From the NCBI GenBank assembly GCA_001769035.1, contig MENF01000156.1:1-62546 (forward strand): a stretch of 62,546 nt of DNA. Direction: 5' to 3'. The stretch comes from Bacteroidetes bacterium GWA2_32_17. GTDB lineage: Bacteria; Bacteroidota; Bacteroidia; Bacteroidales; GWA2-32-17. Below are positions 17,219-27,202 of this stretch, piece after piece (the stretch's first letter is position 1; every line of letters starts with the position of its first letter). The position numbers and the translations under genes are program-made. A model generated the notes under the pieces. The model ran no database searches, was not told the DNA's origin, and saw only the letters and a program-made list of their open reading frames with translations.

Positions 17219-18763
17219 TTAAAATGGCGGTATCCCGTGCTTTTTATGAGGATTGGTATTTGTTTTATCTTTAGCAACAGAAATTGCATGAACCAATATT
17301 TTTCTTGTTTCTTTAGGTTCAATAACAGTGTCTATATATCCTTTTGCAGCGGCGACATACGGATTTGCAAATCTTTCTTTATATTCTTTAACTTTTAGTT
17401 TACGCATTTTTTCAGGGTCTTCGGCTTCGGCGATTTCTTTTTTAAAAATGATATTTGCAGCACCTTCGGGTCCCATTACTGCTATTTCGGCACTTGGCCA
17501 TGCAAATACAAAATCTGCTCTTAAATGGCGCGAACCCATAGCAATATATCCTCCGCCATAAGCTTTACGAAGTATTACAGTTACTTTTGGAACTGATGCT
17601 TCGCTGTATGCATAAAGTAATTTAGCACCATGACGAATAACTCCGGCATGTTCCTGGTCAACACCTGGCAAATAACCTGGCATATCAACTAATGTAATAA
17701 TTGGAATATTAAATGCATCGCAAAAACGAATAAAACGGGCTGCCTTATCTGATGAATCAACATCAAGTACACCAGCAAGATACAATGGTTGATTACAAAC
17801 AAATCCAACCGTATCACCACTTATTCGGGCAAATCCAATAACAATATTTTGTGCCCACAATTCATGAATTTCAAAAAAGTCGCTATCGTCAGCTACTGCA
17901 CGAATTACATGTCTAATATCATAAGGTAGTTTTGGGTCGTCGGGAACAATTTTATCTATAATAAATTCTTTTGTAGGCTCTTTAGGTTTAAATGGAAGAG
18001 CTTTACGGCTATTATTCCATGGAATAAATGTTACTAATTTTTTTATTTGCTCGAAACATTCAATTTCTGATGATGCAAAAAAATGTGCATTACCGGTAAT
18101 TTCGGCATGAACACGTGCACCACCCAAATCTTCCATCGAAATTTCTTCGCCTAAAACTGTTTTAATTACTTCTGGTCCAGTAATAAACATTTTAGAAATA
18201 TTATCAACAACAAAAACAAAATCAGTTAAAGCAGGCGAATAAACAGCCCCACCAGCACAAGGGCCTAAAATTACCGAAATCTGAGGAATTACGCCAGAGG
18301 CAAGTGTATTTCTAAAGAAAATATCGCCATAACCGGCTAATGAATTAACACCTTCCTGAATACGTGCACCACCCGAATCGTTAATACCAATTAATGGAAT
18401 TCTTAGCTTTAAAGCGTGGTCCATTATTTTTGTAATTTTACGGGCATGCGATAACCCCAACGAACCGCCAGCAACAGTAAAATCCTGAGCAAAAATACAA
18501 ACAGGTGAACCATAAATAGTTCCAGTACCAATTATTACACCATCGCCATGCAATACTTTACTGTTCATATCAAAATCGCGTGCTTCGTGTTCTACAAATA
18601 AATCGTACTCGCTAAACGAATCTTTATCAAGCAATTCCATTACACGTTCGCGAGCAGTTAATTTACCCATTGCAGTTTGTTTTTCGATAGCTTTTTCGCC
18701 ACCACCCTGCTGGGCTTTCTCTCTGCGTCTTAATAATTCGAGTGTTTTACTTCGTAACGACAT
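17219..18763 (-). CDS. Methylmalonyl-CoA decarboxylase alpha / propionyl-CoA carboxylase beta
   Basis: The 514-residue carboxyltransferase has the crotonase-type motifs of both half-domains: GSLGLSHARKITKIMDHA, GINDSGGARIQEGV, GPCAGGAVYSPALTDF, and VDMPGYLPG, RKAYGGGYIAMGSRH. Length and sequence match MmdA/PccB. With the biotin carrier next door the operon fits sodium-pumping methylmalonyl-CoA decarboxylase or propionyl-CoA carboxylase of the propionate pathway; the beta membrane subunit that would decide is not in the window. A TAATTTTG box lies at 18827-18834 on the minus strand. Confidence 0.9.
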   Translation of the reverse strand: MSLRSKTLELLRRREKAQQGGGEKAIEKQTAMGKLTARERVMELLDKDSFSEYDLFVEHEARDFDMNSKVLHGDGVIIGTGTIYGSPVCIFAQDFTVAGGSLGLSHARKITKIMDHALKLRIPLIGINDSGGARIQEGVNSLAGYGDIFFRNTLASGVIPQISVILGPCAGGAVYSPALTDFVFVVDNISKMFITGPEVIKTVLGEEISMEDLGGARVHAEITGNAHFFASSEIECFEQIKKLVTFIPWNNSRKALPFKPKEPTKEFIIDKIVPDDPKLPYDIRHVIRAVADDSDFFEIHELWAQNIVIGFARISGDTVGFVCNQPLYLAGVLDVDSSDKAARFIRFCDAFNIPIITLVDMPGYLPGVDQEHAGVIRHGAKLLYAYSEASVPKVTVILRKAYGGGYIAMGSRHLRADFVFAWPSAEIAVMGPEGAANIIFKKEIAEAEDPEKMRKLKVKEYKERFANPYVAAAKGYIDTVIEPKETRKILVHAISVAKDKTNTNPHKKHGIPPF

Positions 18764-19267
18764 AATATTAATATTTAGTTATACTTATACAATTATATGG
18801 GAACACTATTCCAAATTAATTATTGGCAAAATTATAAAAATTAAAACATAGAATAAATGGAATCGCTTATTTAATAAATTCAAAATTTTATAAATAATTG
18901 ATATAAAAGTATATATACGGTTGATAAAATATGATATTATTAAAATTTCAAATTGAAAACATTATTAAAATAAATTATACTTTGCACAGTGTAAATTATT
19001 ACATCCGATAGCTCGAATTGGATTTCAGGTAAAAGGTATAAGGGTATAGGGTATAACCTGCAGAACCCAAGTTCCAAGAACCCAAGCCCCAAATTTCAAA
19101 TTCCAAGCTCCAAATCTCAAGTTCCAAGCCCCAAACTTGGTATTTGGTATTTGAGATTTTGGGCTATACCTTATGCCTTTATACCTTTTTGTCCCGCTTA
19201 TGCGGGATGAAATGCAAAAATTTATCCCGTTAGCTTATAGTATTTAAACAATTCAACTAAAACGGAA
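18764..19267. repeat. Spacer with nested palindromic repeats
   Basis: Outer arms AAAAGGTATAAGGGTATAG (19031-19049) and CTATACCTTATGCCTTTATA (19164-19183) enclose CCAAATTCC-type text (19070-19172), itself partly palindromic. CATCCGATAGCTCGAATTGG (19003-19022) is a further small inverted repeat. No gene is seen. Confidence 0.6.
18827..18834 (-). promoter_or_regulatory. -7 promoter box for the carboxyltransferase gene
   Basis: The minus strand reads TAATTTTG, a TAnnTTTG match, 64 bases before the ATG. Confidence 0.45.
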
Positions 19268-21211
19268 TCATATATTTTTCAATTTTTGCAATTCCTCGTT
19301 TAAATTAGCCCATTCAATCATTTTTTTATCAATATTACTTTTAGTAGTATTATATTTTTCAAATATTTTTGGGTCAGATGATACCTTTCTAAATTCAACG
19401 GGATTTATTAATATTTCGTCCATTTGTTGCAACTCTAATTCTAATTCGCTTATTTCTTTTTCGCATTTAATTATATTGTTTTCGGCTTTTCGTAATAATT
19501 TATCGAATTCCTTTTTTTCGGTAAAGCGTTTTTTGTTGTCGCCTTTATTTAACGAATTACTCGTGTTTTTTTGAATTATTTTAACATTTAATTCGTTTAG
19601 ATTTTCAATTTTTTTCTTTTCCAAAAATTCCCAAATGTTATTCGAATATTCTTTTAAACTTTTATTGCAAACTTCAACAATTCTTGTAACTAAACCATCT
19701 ATAAAATCACGGTCATGTGAAACTATTAACAACGTGCCATCATAGTTTTGAAGTGCCTCTTTCAAAACTTCTTTCGAAATCATATCTAAATGGTTTGTTG
19801 GTTCATCGAGCAAAAGAAAATTCACAGGTTCGAGTAGTAGTTTTGCCAACGCTAATCGGCTACATTCGCCACCCGAAAGCACTTTCACTTTTTTATCTAC
19901 ATCTTCGCCACTAAATAAAAATGCACCTAAAATTCTACGAATTTTAGTGCGAACTTCTCCAACTGCAATATCATCAATTGATTGTAATACCGTTCTGTCT
20001 TTGTCGAGTATCTGGTCTTGGTTTTGAGCGTAATAACCTATTTTAACCTGATAACCGCATGTTCCTATTCCATTGTATTCCAATTCACCCTTAACCATTC
20101 TCATTAAAGTAGTTTTTCCCTCACCATTTTTTCCAACTAATGCAAGTTTATCACCTCTTTGAATAGTTAAATCAATGCTTTTTAATATTTCATTTGTACC
20201 ATAACTTTTCGATACATTTTTTAAATCATAAACAACAGAACCAGAGCGTGGAGATGGAGGAAAAGAAATTCGCATTGAGGAAATATCTTCTTCGTCAACC
20301 TCAATTCTTTCAATTTTATCAAGTTGTTTAATCCGCGATTGAACCTGAACCGATTTTGTTGCTTTGTATCTGAATTTCTCGATAAATTTTTCGGTGTCGT
20401 CAATCTTTTTTTGCTGATTTTTAAAAGCCGACAATTGCTGCTGACGACGTTCTTTTCTTAACAATACAAATTTTGAATAAGGAACTTTATAATCGTATAT
20501 TTTGCCTAGCGAAAGCTCAACTGTGCGGTGTGTTACATGGTCAAGGAATGCTTTATCATGTGAGATTAATAGCACTGCACCTTTATAGTCTTTTAAAAAA
20601 TCTTCGAGCCATTGAATTGCTTCAATATCAAGGTGGTTTGTAGGTTCATCAAGCAAAAAAACATCCGGCATTTGTAATAATATTTTAGCAAGCTCAATTC
20701 TCATTCGCCAGCCACCACTATATTCGTTTGTAAAACGATTAAAATCTGTTCGTTTAAAACCAAGACCAATTAATACTCTTTCAGTTTTTTCTTCTATATT
20801 GTTACCGTCTAAATAAATTAATCTTTCGTTAAATTCAGATAATTCCGATGCAAGTTTTAATGATTTTTCTGTCTCGTGCACACTTAATTTAATTAGTTCT
20901 GCATGTATTTGGTTTATACGTTTCTGTATAGTGTTAACCTCTTTAAATGCTGTTATTGTTTCTTCCCATACTGTTGCACTGTCGTTATAATCAAGTAATT
21001 GTGGCAAATAACCTATTGTTATTCCCGATGGTTTGGTAATTACTCCCTCATCAGCTTTTATTTCGCCTACAATTAGTTTTAAAAGAGTTGATTTGCCAGT
21101 TCCGTTTCTTCCAACAAGCCCAATTCTGTCTTTTTGTGAAATAAGAAATGATATTTCTTTAAAAAGTTCAAATCCGCCAAACGAAAGCGTTACGTTATCT
21201 AATGAAATCAT
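19268..21211 (-). CDS. ABC-F family ATPase
   Basis: The 647-residue protein holds two ATP-binding domains without membrane segments: GRNGTGKSTLL, EYSGGWRMRIELAK and LLDEPTNHLD in the first; GKNGEGKTTLM, LSGGECSRLALAK and a second LLDEPTNHLD in the second. A charged linker separates them and a Lys/Glu-rich coiled-coil tail (about 540-647) follows. ABC-F proteins act on ribosomes rather than in transport. The C-terminal tail suggests a Uup/EttA-like member. It lies two bases downstream of alaS. Confidence 0.9.
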   Translation of the reverse strand: MISLDNVTLSFGGFELFKEISFLISQKDRIGLVGRNGTGKSTLLKLIVGEIKADEGVITKPSGITIGYLPQLLDYNDSATVWEETITAFKEVNTIQKRINQIHAELIKLSVHETEKSLKLASELSEFNERLIYLDGNNIEEKTERVLIGLGFKRTDFNRFTNEYSGGWRMRIELAKILLQMPDVFLLDEPTNHLDIEAIQWLEDFLKDYKGAVLLISHDKAFLDHVTHRTVELSLGKIYDYKVPYSKFVLLRKERRQQQLSAFKNQQKKIDDTEKFIEKFRYKATKSVQVQSRIKQLDKIERIEVDEEDISSMRISFPPSPRSGSVVYDLKNVSKSYGTNEILKSIDLTIQRGDKLALVGKNGEGKTTLMRMVKGELEYNGIGTCGYQVKIGYYAQNQDQILDKDRTVLQSIDDIAVGEVRTKIRRILGAFLFSGEDVDKKVKVLSGGECSRLALAKLLLEPVNFLLLDEPTNHLDMISKEVLKEALQNYDGTLLIVSHDRDFIDGLVTRIVEVCNKSLKEYSNNIWEFLEKKKIENLNELNVKIIQKNTSNSLNKGDNKKRFTEKKEFDKLLRKAENNIIKCEKEISELELELQQMDEILINPVEFRKVSSDPKIFEKYNTTKSNIDKKMIEWANLNEELQKLKNI

Positions 21212-21213
21212 TA

Positions 21214-23838
21214 TTAGTTCAAGTAATTTTTAGCTGTTTCTAATGCTTTTTGTATTCCTGAAGGATTAGTTCCCCCAGCTGTTGCATAAAAGGGCTGCCC
21301 GCCACCACCGCCATTGATTTCTTTAGAAATATTTTTTATAATGTTACTTGCATTCAAGTTTTTTTCTTTAACTAAATTATCTGAAATAAATACTGCGAGA
21401 TGTGCTTTTCCATCAATTTCGGTTCCCAAAACTATAAAAAGATTTTCTTTTTCAGCTTTTAATTGAAACAATATATCGCGAAGCAATGCTTCATCGGGAA
21501 CCGTGATTTTGCAAAATGCAGAATTTATTCCGTTTTTATTGATAATTGATTTTTTTATTTCGTCTTTTATTGAAATTGACTTTTCTTTTAACAACGTGCT
21601 TAAATTCCTGGAAATTTTATTATTTTCCGCAATTAATATTTCAACTGATTTTATTACATCTTTTGGGTTTTTTAAAAGTTCTTTTATTTGTGCCAATTGT
21701 TTTTCAATATTATTATAATATTCAATTGCTTTTTCACCTGTAATTGCTTCAATTCTGCGAATACCTGTTGCAATTGATGCTTCAGAAAGAATTTTAAACA
21801 TTCCGATTTTTGAAGTGTTTTTTATATGTGTACCTCCGCACAATTCAATTGAGTCTCCAAACTTAATTACTCTTACATTGTCATCATATTTTTCACTAAA
21901 AAGTGCGATAGCTCCCAATTTAAGGGATTCTTCAATAGGTATATTTCTTTTTTCGTCTAAATCAATTGCTTTTCTAATCAACTCATTTACAATTTCCTCT
22001 ACTTTCTCAATTTCTTTGTTTGTCATTTTTTGAACATGCGAAAAATCGAAACGCAAATATTTATCGCTTACCAATGAACCTTTTTGTTCAACATGATTTC
22101 CAAGAACTTTTCTTAATGCAAAATGTAATAAATGCGTTGCAGAGTGATTATTCTCGATATTATTTCTCTTTGTTGCATCAATAGTTACAACACATTCGCC
22201 AGAAATGTTTTCGGGTAATTTTTCTAACAAATGAATTGTTAAATTATTCTCTTTTTTTGTGTCAAAAATATTTAGCTTGTTACCATTCCATTCGAGCCAA
22301 CCCGAATCGCCAATTTGACCACCACTCTCGCCATAAAATGGTGTTTTGCTAAGTACTAATTGATAAAATAATTTTCCTTTTTGCTCAACTTTCCGATATT
22401 TAACAATTTCCGATTTTATTGAAGTTTCGTCATATCCAACAAACTCTGCTTTGTTAATTGGTTTAATTATAATCCAATCTCCAGTTTCTACTGCAGAGTC
22501 ATTTCGCGAACGATTTTTTTGTTGTTTTAAACAAATATCAAAATCTGTTGTGTTAATTGTTAAATTATTTTCGCGTGCAATAATTTGTGTTAAATCGAGT
22601 GGAAAACCATAAGTGTCGAATAATTCGAATGCAAAATCGCCGGATATTTCTTTTTTATCTGCACATTGTTCTTTGTTTTTTTGCAAATAATTTTCGAATC
22701 GTTTAATACCTGTTTCGAGTGTTTTTAGAAATGAGAGTTCCTCTTCTTTAATAACTTTTGAAATAAAATCTTGCTGACTTTTTAGTTCAACAAAATAATC
22801 ACCCATATTTTCAACAAGAGTTGTAACCAATTTATAAATAAATGGCTCATTAAATCCTAAAAAGGTATAACCATATCGAATTGCACGTCTTAAAATTCGG
22901 CGAATAACATAACCTGCACCATTATTTGACGGTAATTGTCCATCGGCAATTGAAAACGAAACTGCTCGCAAATGGTCGGCAACAACTCGCATTGCAATAT
23001 CTGAGTTATTGTTTTCGCCATATTTTTTATGTGAAAGTTTACTGATTTGAGAAATTATTGTTTGAAATATATCAGTATCGTAATTTGATTTTTTATGTTG
23101 TAATACCATACAAAGCCTTTCAAATCCCATTCCTGTATCAACATGTTTTTTTGGTAATGTAAATAAATTGCCATCAGCTTTTCTATTAAATTGTATAAAG
23201 ACTAAATTCCAAATTTCAATTACAAGTGGATTGCTCGTATTTACAAGTTTTTCGCCTGCAATTTTGTTTTTTTCATTTTTATCACGTAAATCAATGTGAA
23301 TTTCAGAACATGGTCCACACGGTCCGGTTTCGCCCATTTCCCAAAAATTGTCTTTTTTATTCCCAAAAATAATATGGTTTTCGGGTAAATGTTTTTTCCA
23401 AATTTCTAATGCTTCAGAATCTGGCTCAATTTTATCGGCAGTACTCCCTTCAAAAACAGTAGCATACAAATATTTCTTGTCAATTTTAAGTTTTTCGGTT
23501 AACAATTCCCATGCCCAATCAATTGCTTCTTTTTTAAAATAATCGCCAAACGACCAGTTACCAAGCATTTCGAACATTGTATGGTGATATGTGTCGTGTC
23601 CAACTTCTTCTAAATCGTTATGTTTGCCTGATACGCGTAAGCATTTTTGGGAATTTACAACACATGGAAATTTCGCAGGTGAGTTTCCGAGAAATATATC
23701 TTTAAATTGATTCATTCCTGCATTTGTAAACATAAGGGTTGTGTCGTTTTTTATGACCATTGGAGACGATTTAACAAATGTGTGTTCTTTAGACTTGAAA
23801 AAATCTAAAAATGCTTTACGAATATCTTTTGAGTTCAT
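21214..23838 (-). CDS. alaS: Alanyl-tRNA synthetase
   Basis: At 874 residues it has the full AlaRS plan: class II core with SPMVIKNDTTLMFTNAGMNQ, TGPCGPCSEIHID and DTGMGFERLCMVLQ, the editing domain with HSATHLLHFALRKVLG and CGGTHIKNT (zinc ligands), and a C-Ala domain ending GGGGGQPFYATAGGTNP. The minus-strand TAAATTTG box at 23872-23879 faces a plus-strand box at 23892-23899 for the M23 gene, making a compact divergent promoter region. Confidence 0.97.
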   Translation of the reverse strand: MNSKDIRKAFLDFFKSKEHTFVKSSPMVIKNDTTLMFTNAGMNQFKDIFLGNSPAKFPCVVNSQKCLRVSGKHNDLEEVGHDTYHHTMFEMLGNWSFGDYFKKEAIDWAWELLTEKLKIDKKYLYATVFEGSTADKIEPDSEALEIWKKHLPENHIIFGNKKDNFWEMGETGPCGPCSEIHIDLRDKNEKNKIAGEKLVNTSNPLVIEIWNLVFIQFNRKADGNLFTLPKKHVDTGMGFERLCMVLQHKKSNYDTDIFQTIISQISKLSHKKYGENNNSDIAMRVVADHLRAVSFSIADGQLPSNNGAGYVIRRILRRAIRYGYTFLGFNEPFIYKLVTTLVENMGDYFVELKSQQDFISKVIKEEELSFLKTLETGIKRFENYLQKNKEQCADKKEISGDFAFELFDTYGFPLDLTQIIARENNLTINTTDFDICLKQQKNRSRNDSAVETGDWIIIKPINKAEFVGYDETSIKSEIVKYRKVEQKGKLFYQLVLSKTPFYGESGGQIGDSGWLEWNGNKLNIFDTKKENNLTIHLLEKLPENISGECVVTIDATKRNNIENNHSATHLLHFALRKVLGNHVEQKGSLVSDKYLRFDFSHVQKMTNKEIEKVEEIVNELIRKAIDLDEKRNIPIEESLKLGAIALFSEKYDDNVRVIKFGDSIELCGGTHIKNTSKIGMFKILSEASIATGIRRIEAITGEKAIEYYNNIEKQLAQIKELLKNPKDVIKSVEILIAENNKISRNLSTLLKEKSISIKDEIKKSIINKNGINSAFCKITVPDEALLRDILFQLKAEKENLFIVLGTEIDGKAHLAVFISDNLVKEKNLNASNIIKNISKEINGGGGGQPFYATAGGTNPSGIQKALETAKNYLN

Positions 23839-23871
23839 TTATAAAAAAGGTTAAATAATAATATGAGGTTG

Positions 23872-23879
23872 CAAATTTA
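23872..23879 (-). promoter_or_regulatory. -7 promoter box for alaS
   Basis: The minus strand reads TAAATTTG, matching TAnnTTTG, 33 bases before the ATG. Confidence 0.55.
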
Positions 23880-23891
23880 GATTTTTTCAAT

Positions 23892-23899
23892 TAAATTTG
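23892..23899 (+). promoter_or_regulatory. -7 promoter box for the M23 peptidase gene
   Basis: TAAATTTG matches TAnnTTTG, 38 bases before the ATG, and is divergent from the alaS box only 12 bases away. Confidence 0.55.
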
Positions 23900-23937
23900 C
23901 GATAAGCAATTGTTTAATTATAAAAAACTAATTAAAG

Positions 23938-24915
23938 ATGCCGAAAATTAAATATCGCTTTAACCAAGAAACACTTAGTTACCATAAAATAGAAACAAGC
24001 TTTAAAAAGCGTTTGTTAAAAACTATTCCTTCTGTTATTTCAGCTTTTGTTTTTGGATTGGCAGGTATAATTATTTACACCTACACTTTTGATTCGCCTA
24101 AAGAACGACAACTAAAACGCGAGAACAAACAATTAGAACTTCAATATAAAATTATCGGAAAAAAAATTCAGCAAATCGAAAGTGTGTTATTCGATTTGCA
24201 ATATCGCGACGATAATATTTATAGAACAATTTTTGAAGTTGAGCCAATACCCGAAACGATGAGAAATGCAGGATATGGAGGAATGAACAGATACGAAGAA
24301 CTTGAAGGTTACGATAACTCTGACTTAGTGATAAATACATCAAAAAGAATTGACAAATTAATGAAACAATTGTATGTTCAGTCAAAATCTTTTGATGAAA
24401 TTGTAAGATTAGCAAAGAGCAAAGAAAAATGGCTTGCAAGTATGCCGGCAATTATTCCAATACTTTTTAAAGACCATTATAAATTTTTATCACATTTTGG
24501 AGTACGTTACGACCCTGTTTATAAAAATACAGTTAAAATGCACGAGGGAATTGATTTAGCAGGTGCTGTTGGTACTAATGTTCGTTCTACTGGCGAAGGC
24601 ACTGTTAAAGTTGCTGAATATACTGGTGGTGGTTATGGTAATGAAATTATTGTGGACCATGGTTTTGGATATACTACTCGTTACGCCCATTTAAGTAAAA
24701 TTATAGTTAAACCCGGGCAAAAAGTTAAACGTGGTGAAATTATCGGAAAACTTGGTAGTACAGGAAAATCTACTGGTCCGCATTTACATTATGAAGTCAG
24801 AAAAAACAACGTACCAATGAATCCTGTTAATTTCTTCTATTTAGATATGTCGCCTGCCGAATATGATAAAATGATTGAGATGTCGGCACAAGAAGGAGGA
24901 ATTGCATTAGATTGA
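23938..24915 (+). CDS. M23 family metallopeptidase (murein hydrolase)
   Basis: The 325-residue protein has one membrane segment (about 33-50), a coiled-coil region (about 58-95), and a C-terminal LytM domain (about 190-300) with zinc ligand motifs HEGIDLAG and HLHYEVRK. It would cut peptidoglycan cross-links, or regulate such cleavage, at the periplasmic side of the inner membrane. Domain order resembles MepM-like and Bacteroidota cell-cycle LytM proteins. A GATTGA-rich low-complexity stretch follows. Confidence 0.9.
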   Translation: MPKIKYRFNQETLSYHKIETSFKKRLLKTIPSVISAFVFGLAGIIIYTYTFDSPKERQLKRENKQLELQYKIIGKKIQQIESVLFDLQYRDDNIYRTIFEVEPIPETMRNAGYGGMNRYEELEGYDNSDLVINTSKRIDKLMKQLYVQSKSFDEIVRLAKSKEKWLASMPAIIPILFKDHYKFLSHFGVRYDPVYKNTVKMHEGIDLAGAVGTNVRSTGEGTVKVAEYTGGGYGNEIIVDHGFGYTTRYAHLSKIIVKPGQKVKRGEIIGKLGSTGKSTGPHLHYEVRKNNVPMNPVNFFYLDMSPAEYDKMIEMSAQEGGIALD

Positions 24916-25101
24916 GAAAGATTGAAAAGATTGAAGGAGATTGAATAGATTGAGAAGGCAAGATTGAGTATGATTGGGAAGACAAGATTGCTAAAAAAGG
25001 TTAAGGTTGAGAAAAAAGGTTAAGAAGATTGAAAAGACAGAAATAAATTGAAATAAAAAACAGAAATAAATTGAAACAAAAATCGTAAATCCTAAATAAA
25101 A
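24912..25101. repeat. GATTGA-rich low-complexity spacer
   Basis: Short words GATTGA, AGATTG and GAAAAGATTGA repeat with irregular spacing from 24912 to about 25035. Similar words open the spacer at 11341. No gene or fold is evident. Confidence 0.6.
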
Positions 25102-25458
25102 ATGGTACCATATAAAGAGCCTGTTATCGAAAAAGTATTTTATCAAATTGGTGAGGTTGCCGAAATGTTTAGCGTTAAACAATCACTTATTAGGTTTTGG
25201 GAACAGGAATTTGATATTATTAAACCAAAAAAAAATAAAAAAGGTAATCGCTTGTTTACCAAGCAAGATATTGAAAATATTCGTTTAATTTTTCACCTTG
25301 TTAAAGAAAAAGGTATGACTTTAAACGGTGCAAAACAAAAGCTAAAAGTAAATATTGACGATGCTTCTAAAAATTTTGAGGCAATAAAAAAGCTTCAATT
25401 AATAAAAGAGCAATTACTCGAAATAAAAAATGAATTAGAGCAACTTAAAGAAAGCTAA
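25102..25458 (+). CDS. MerR family transcriptional regulator
   Basis: The 118-residue protein has an N-terminal MerR helix-turn-helix (FYQIGEVAEMFSVKQSLIRFWEQEF, about residues 11-37) with the wing NRLFTKQDIENIRLI, then a helical tail ending in a charged coiled coil. It lacks an effector domain, like the small MerR-like proteins near M23 genes in Bacteroidota. Its 3' end overlaps the convergent broken gene by 14 bases. Confidence 0.85.
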   Translation: MVPYKEPVIEKVFYQIGEVAEMFSVKQSLIRFWEQEFDIIKPKKNKKGNRLFTKQDIENIRLIFHLVKEKGMTLNGAKQKLKVNIDDASKNFEAIKKLQLIKEQLLEIKNELEQLKES

Positions 25459-26353
25459 AAGTTTTAGATGCTTTGTATTTTACAGCACTTGATTTATCTT
25501 CTTTTGCAATATATAGTGCAGAAATAAATTCGTTTTTTAATTGTGGTTCGATTTTGTATAAGTTATAAATTATATCAATTGAATAACATCTAATTGCAGG
25601 TTTTTCATTTTCAGATATGAGCCATTCAATACACTTATCAATAATAATTCCACAATCTTTTAATTTTGTTATGTCTTTCATTTCTGAAAGTATTTTTAAG
25701 AAACTTCTTTTAACCCACATTGCAACTTATTATTCGTAACTATTTAATAGTGAACCGATTTAATTTTCGGGATTTCTGCAGGGGGGACTACGGATTTTTT
25801 ATTACTTTTATATTTCTTACATACTTTCGAGTGTTATTCAGTAAAAATATTTTATAATTATCAGATATTATTTTCATATAGCAAAAATAGAAGATAAAAA
25901 CCAATCTTTAAAGAGACAGGGGGGAACACATTTCAAATATGCTTTTTTCATAAAACGCAACATGTTGAATATTAGCCGAATACAATTTTATCTTTTTGTA
26001 AATGTTAATAAATTGATGAGTTATTAACAAATATTTCTTGTTTTTGATAGTTTTTTCTGCAATGTGGGTTAACTCCTTCTACATTAGTTTCTATAATTAT
26101 ACTTATTAAATTGTTAAGAAATGGTTCGATAAGTTTTGTGTTTTTTTCGCTACATAGCTGTATAACTCTTGCTGCACGCATGCTTATAGGGTATGGTTTA
26201 GAAATACAAAAATTAAAAATTATTTGAAAATACTTATGATTATTTCTTATCTTATCAACTAAAATATCTGCAATAGCACGGGAGCTATCGGTTTTTAAAA
26301 TTTCAAGAAAATGATTTTCAATGTTTTCTTGCAAATCAAAAATATTTTGTCAT
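25445..26353 (-). pseudogene. HEAT-like helical protein, broken by an element and a frameshift
   Basis: Two fragments, 26073-26353 and 25445-25709, join cleanly if the 355-bp element between them and one TTAA copy are removed: EGV from the first is followed by KRSFLKILSEMKD from the second. The N-terminus reads MTKYFDLQENIENHFLEIL only if one base of the run at 26338-26342 is removed. The repaired protein is about 182 residues, rich in paired helices (RNNHKYFQIIFNFCI, MRAARVIQLC, PAIRCYSIDIIYNLYKIEP) like HEAT repeats. It was the third gene after the two exported proteins at 26533-28027. Its function is unknown. Confidence 0.75.
25710..26072. mobile_element. 355-bp inverted-repeat element with TTAA duplication
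   Basis: The element (25714-26068) begins CCCACATTGCA and ends TGCAATGTGGG, a perfect 11-bp inverted repeat, and lies between TTAA copies at 25710-25713 and 26069-26072. TTAA duplication with CC-starting ends is typical of IS1380-type (piggyBac-like) transposons. It has no open frame of useful length, so it is a non-autonomous derivative. It interrupts the HEAT-like gene. Confidence 0.85.
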
Positions 26354-26535
26354 TAATTAGGGTCTGTCTATAAACTCTGTGTCTGATTCATAATGTTCGA
26401 GTTTGAGGCATACGAAATTTTGAAAACCAAGGAGTTTACTGTAGTAAATGACTGTTTTCAAAACGAGTTTACCCCGTAGCGAAGCGTACTGGGGCATAAC
26501 GAAAAAAATCGGACATTATGGACAGACACTAATTA
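26354..26535. mobile_element. TAnnTA-element copy 3 with TAATTA duplication
   Basis: A 170-bp copy (26360-26529) lies in the opposite orientation to copy 1. It carries exact TAATTA hexamers at 26354-26359 and 26530-26535, and an extra CCCCGTAGCGAAGC...GGGGCAT insert. Its right hexamer contains the TAA stop of the 26533-27168 gene; its left hexamer abuts the ATG of the broken HEAT-like gene. Confidence 0.85.
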
Positions 26536-27168
26536 GTGAGTATCACCAGTTCGTTGATGACCTTGTTTCGAAAAGTTTTTAGACTCAATAGGAAGTTTGC
26601 CAATATAAACATTTGAGCAACCTGCGAAATTTGGGTCGCCATCTGGAATTGAAACTCTAACAATATACCGTTCAGTTTTTTTAGGTGTAACTTCAAAAAA
26701 CATTTTATCGGAATTCTTTTTATTGTCAAACATAACTTTGTCAACAGCTACACGTTGGGTATTCCAAAGTGTATCAACATTAACTTTTTTGCTTTTTACA
26801 ACTAAATTACCTGATTCATCAGTAATATAATCGCCAGTTTCGTTAACTTGATAAATAACAGCTGTGTCTTTTTTGATACTTGCAATTGAACGTTTTGTTA
26901 CTCTTTCTGGTCTAACAACTTTCCACGAAACATCGCCAAGTTCTGGGTCGCTGCAAACAAAAATACGATAACGCTGATTACCGTATAAAACAAAATTAAC
27001 ACTGGATGTATCACCGGGTGAAAGCTCTGCAAATGAAGACTGGCTACGATAGTCGTAATCACCTAAATTCTCTTTGCAAAATTTCTCTTTTTCACATTGT
27101 GCATTTGTTTGAATAAAAACTAACAAATTACAGAATATTACTGCTAATGTTATTACTATTTTTTTCAT
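26533..27168 (-). CDS. Hypothetical exported protein
   Basis: I start at the ATG of MKKIVITLAVIFCNLLVF (27168), which gives a clean signal peptide ending at TNAQ; a longer frame exists upstream but overlaps the preceding gene. The mature 190 residues are beta-rich with CEKEKFC, SFAELSPGDTSSVNFVLYGNQ, YRIFVCSDPELGDVSWKV and ERYIVRVSIPDG, suggesting a beta-sandwich. I do not recognise a family. The TAA stop is inside the TAATTA duplicated by element copy 3. Gene spacing suggests an operon with the lipoprotein at 27203. Confidence 0.7.
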   Translation of the reverse strand: MKKIVITLAVIFCNLLVFIQTNAQCEKEKFCKENLGDYDYRSQSSFAELSPGDTSSVNFVLYGNQRYRIFVCSDPELGDVSWKVVRPERVTKRSIASIKKDTAVIYQVNETGDYITDESGNLVVKSKKVNVDTLWNTQRVAVDKVMFDNKKNSDKMFFEVTPKKTERYIVRVSIPDGDPNFAGCSNVYIGKLPIESKNFSKQGHQRTGDTH

Positions 27169-27202
27169 ATATATTTTTGATTTCATAATTCTTCTTTTAA
27201 AT

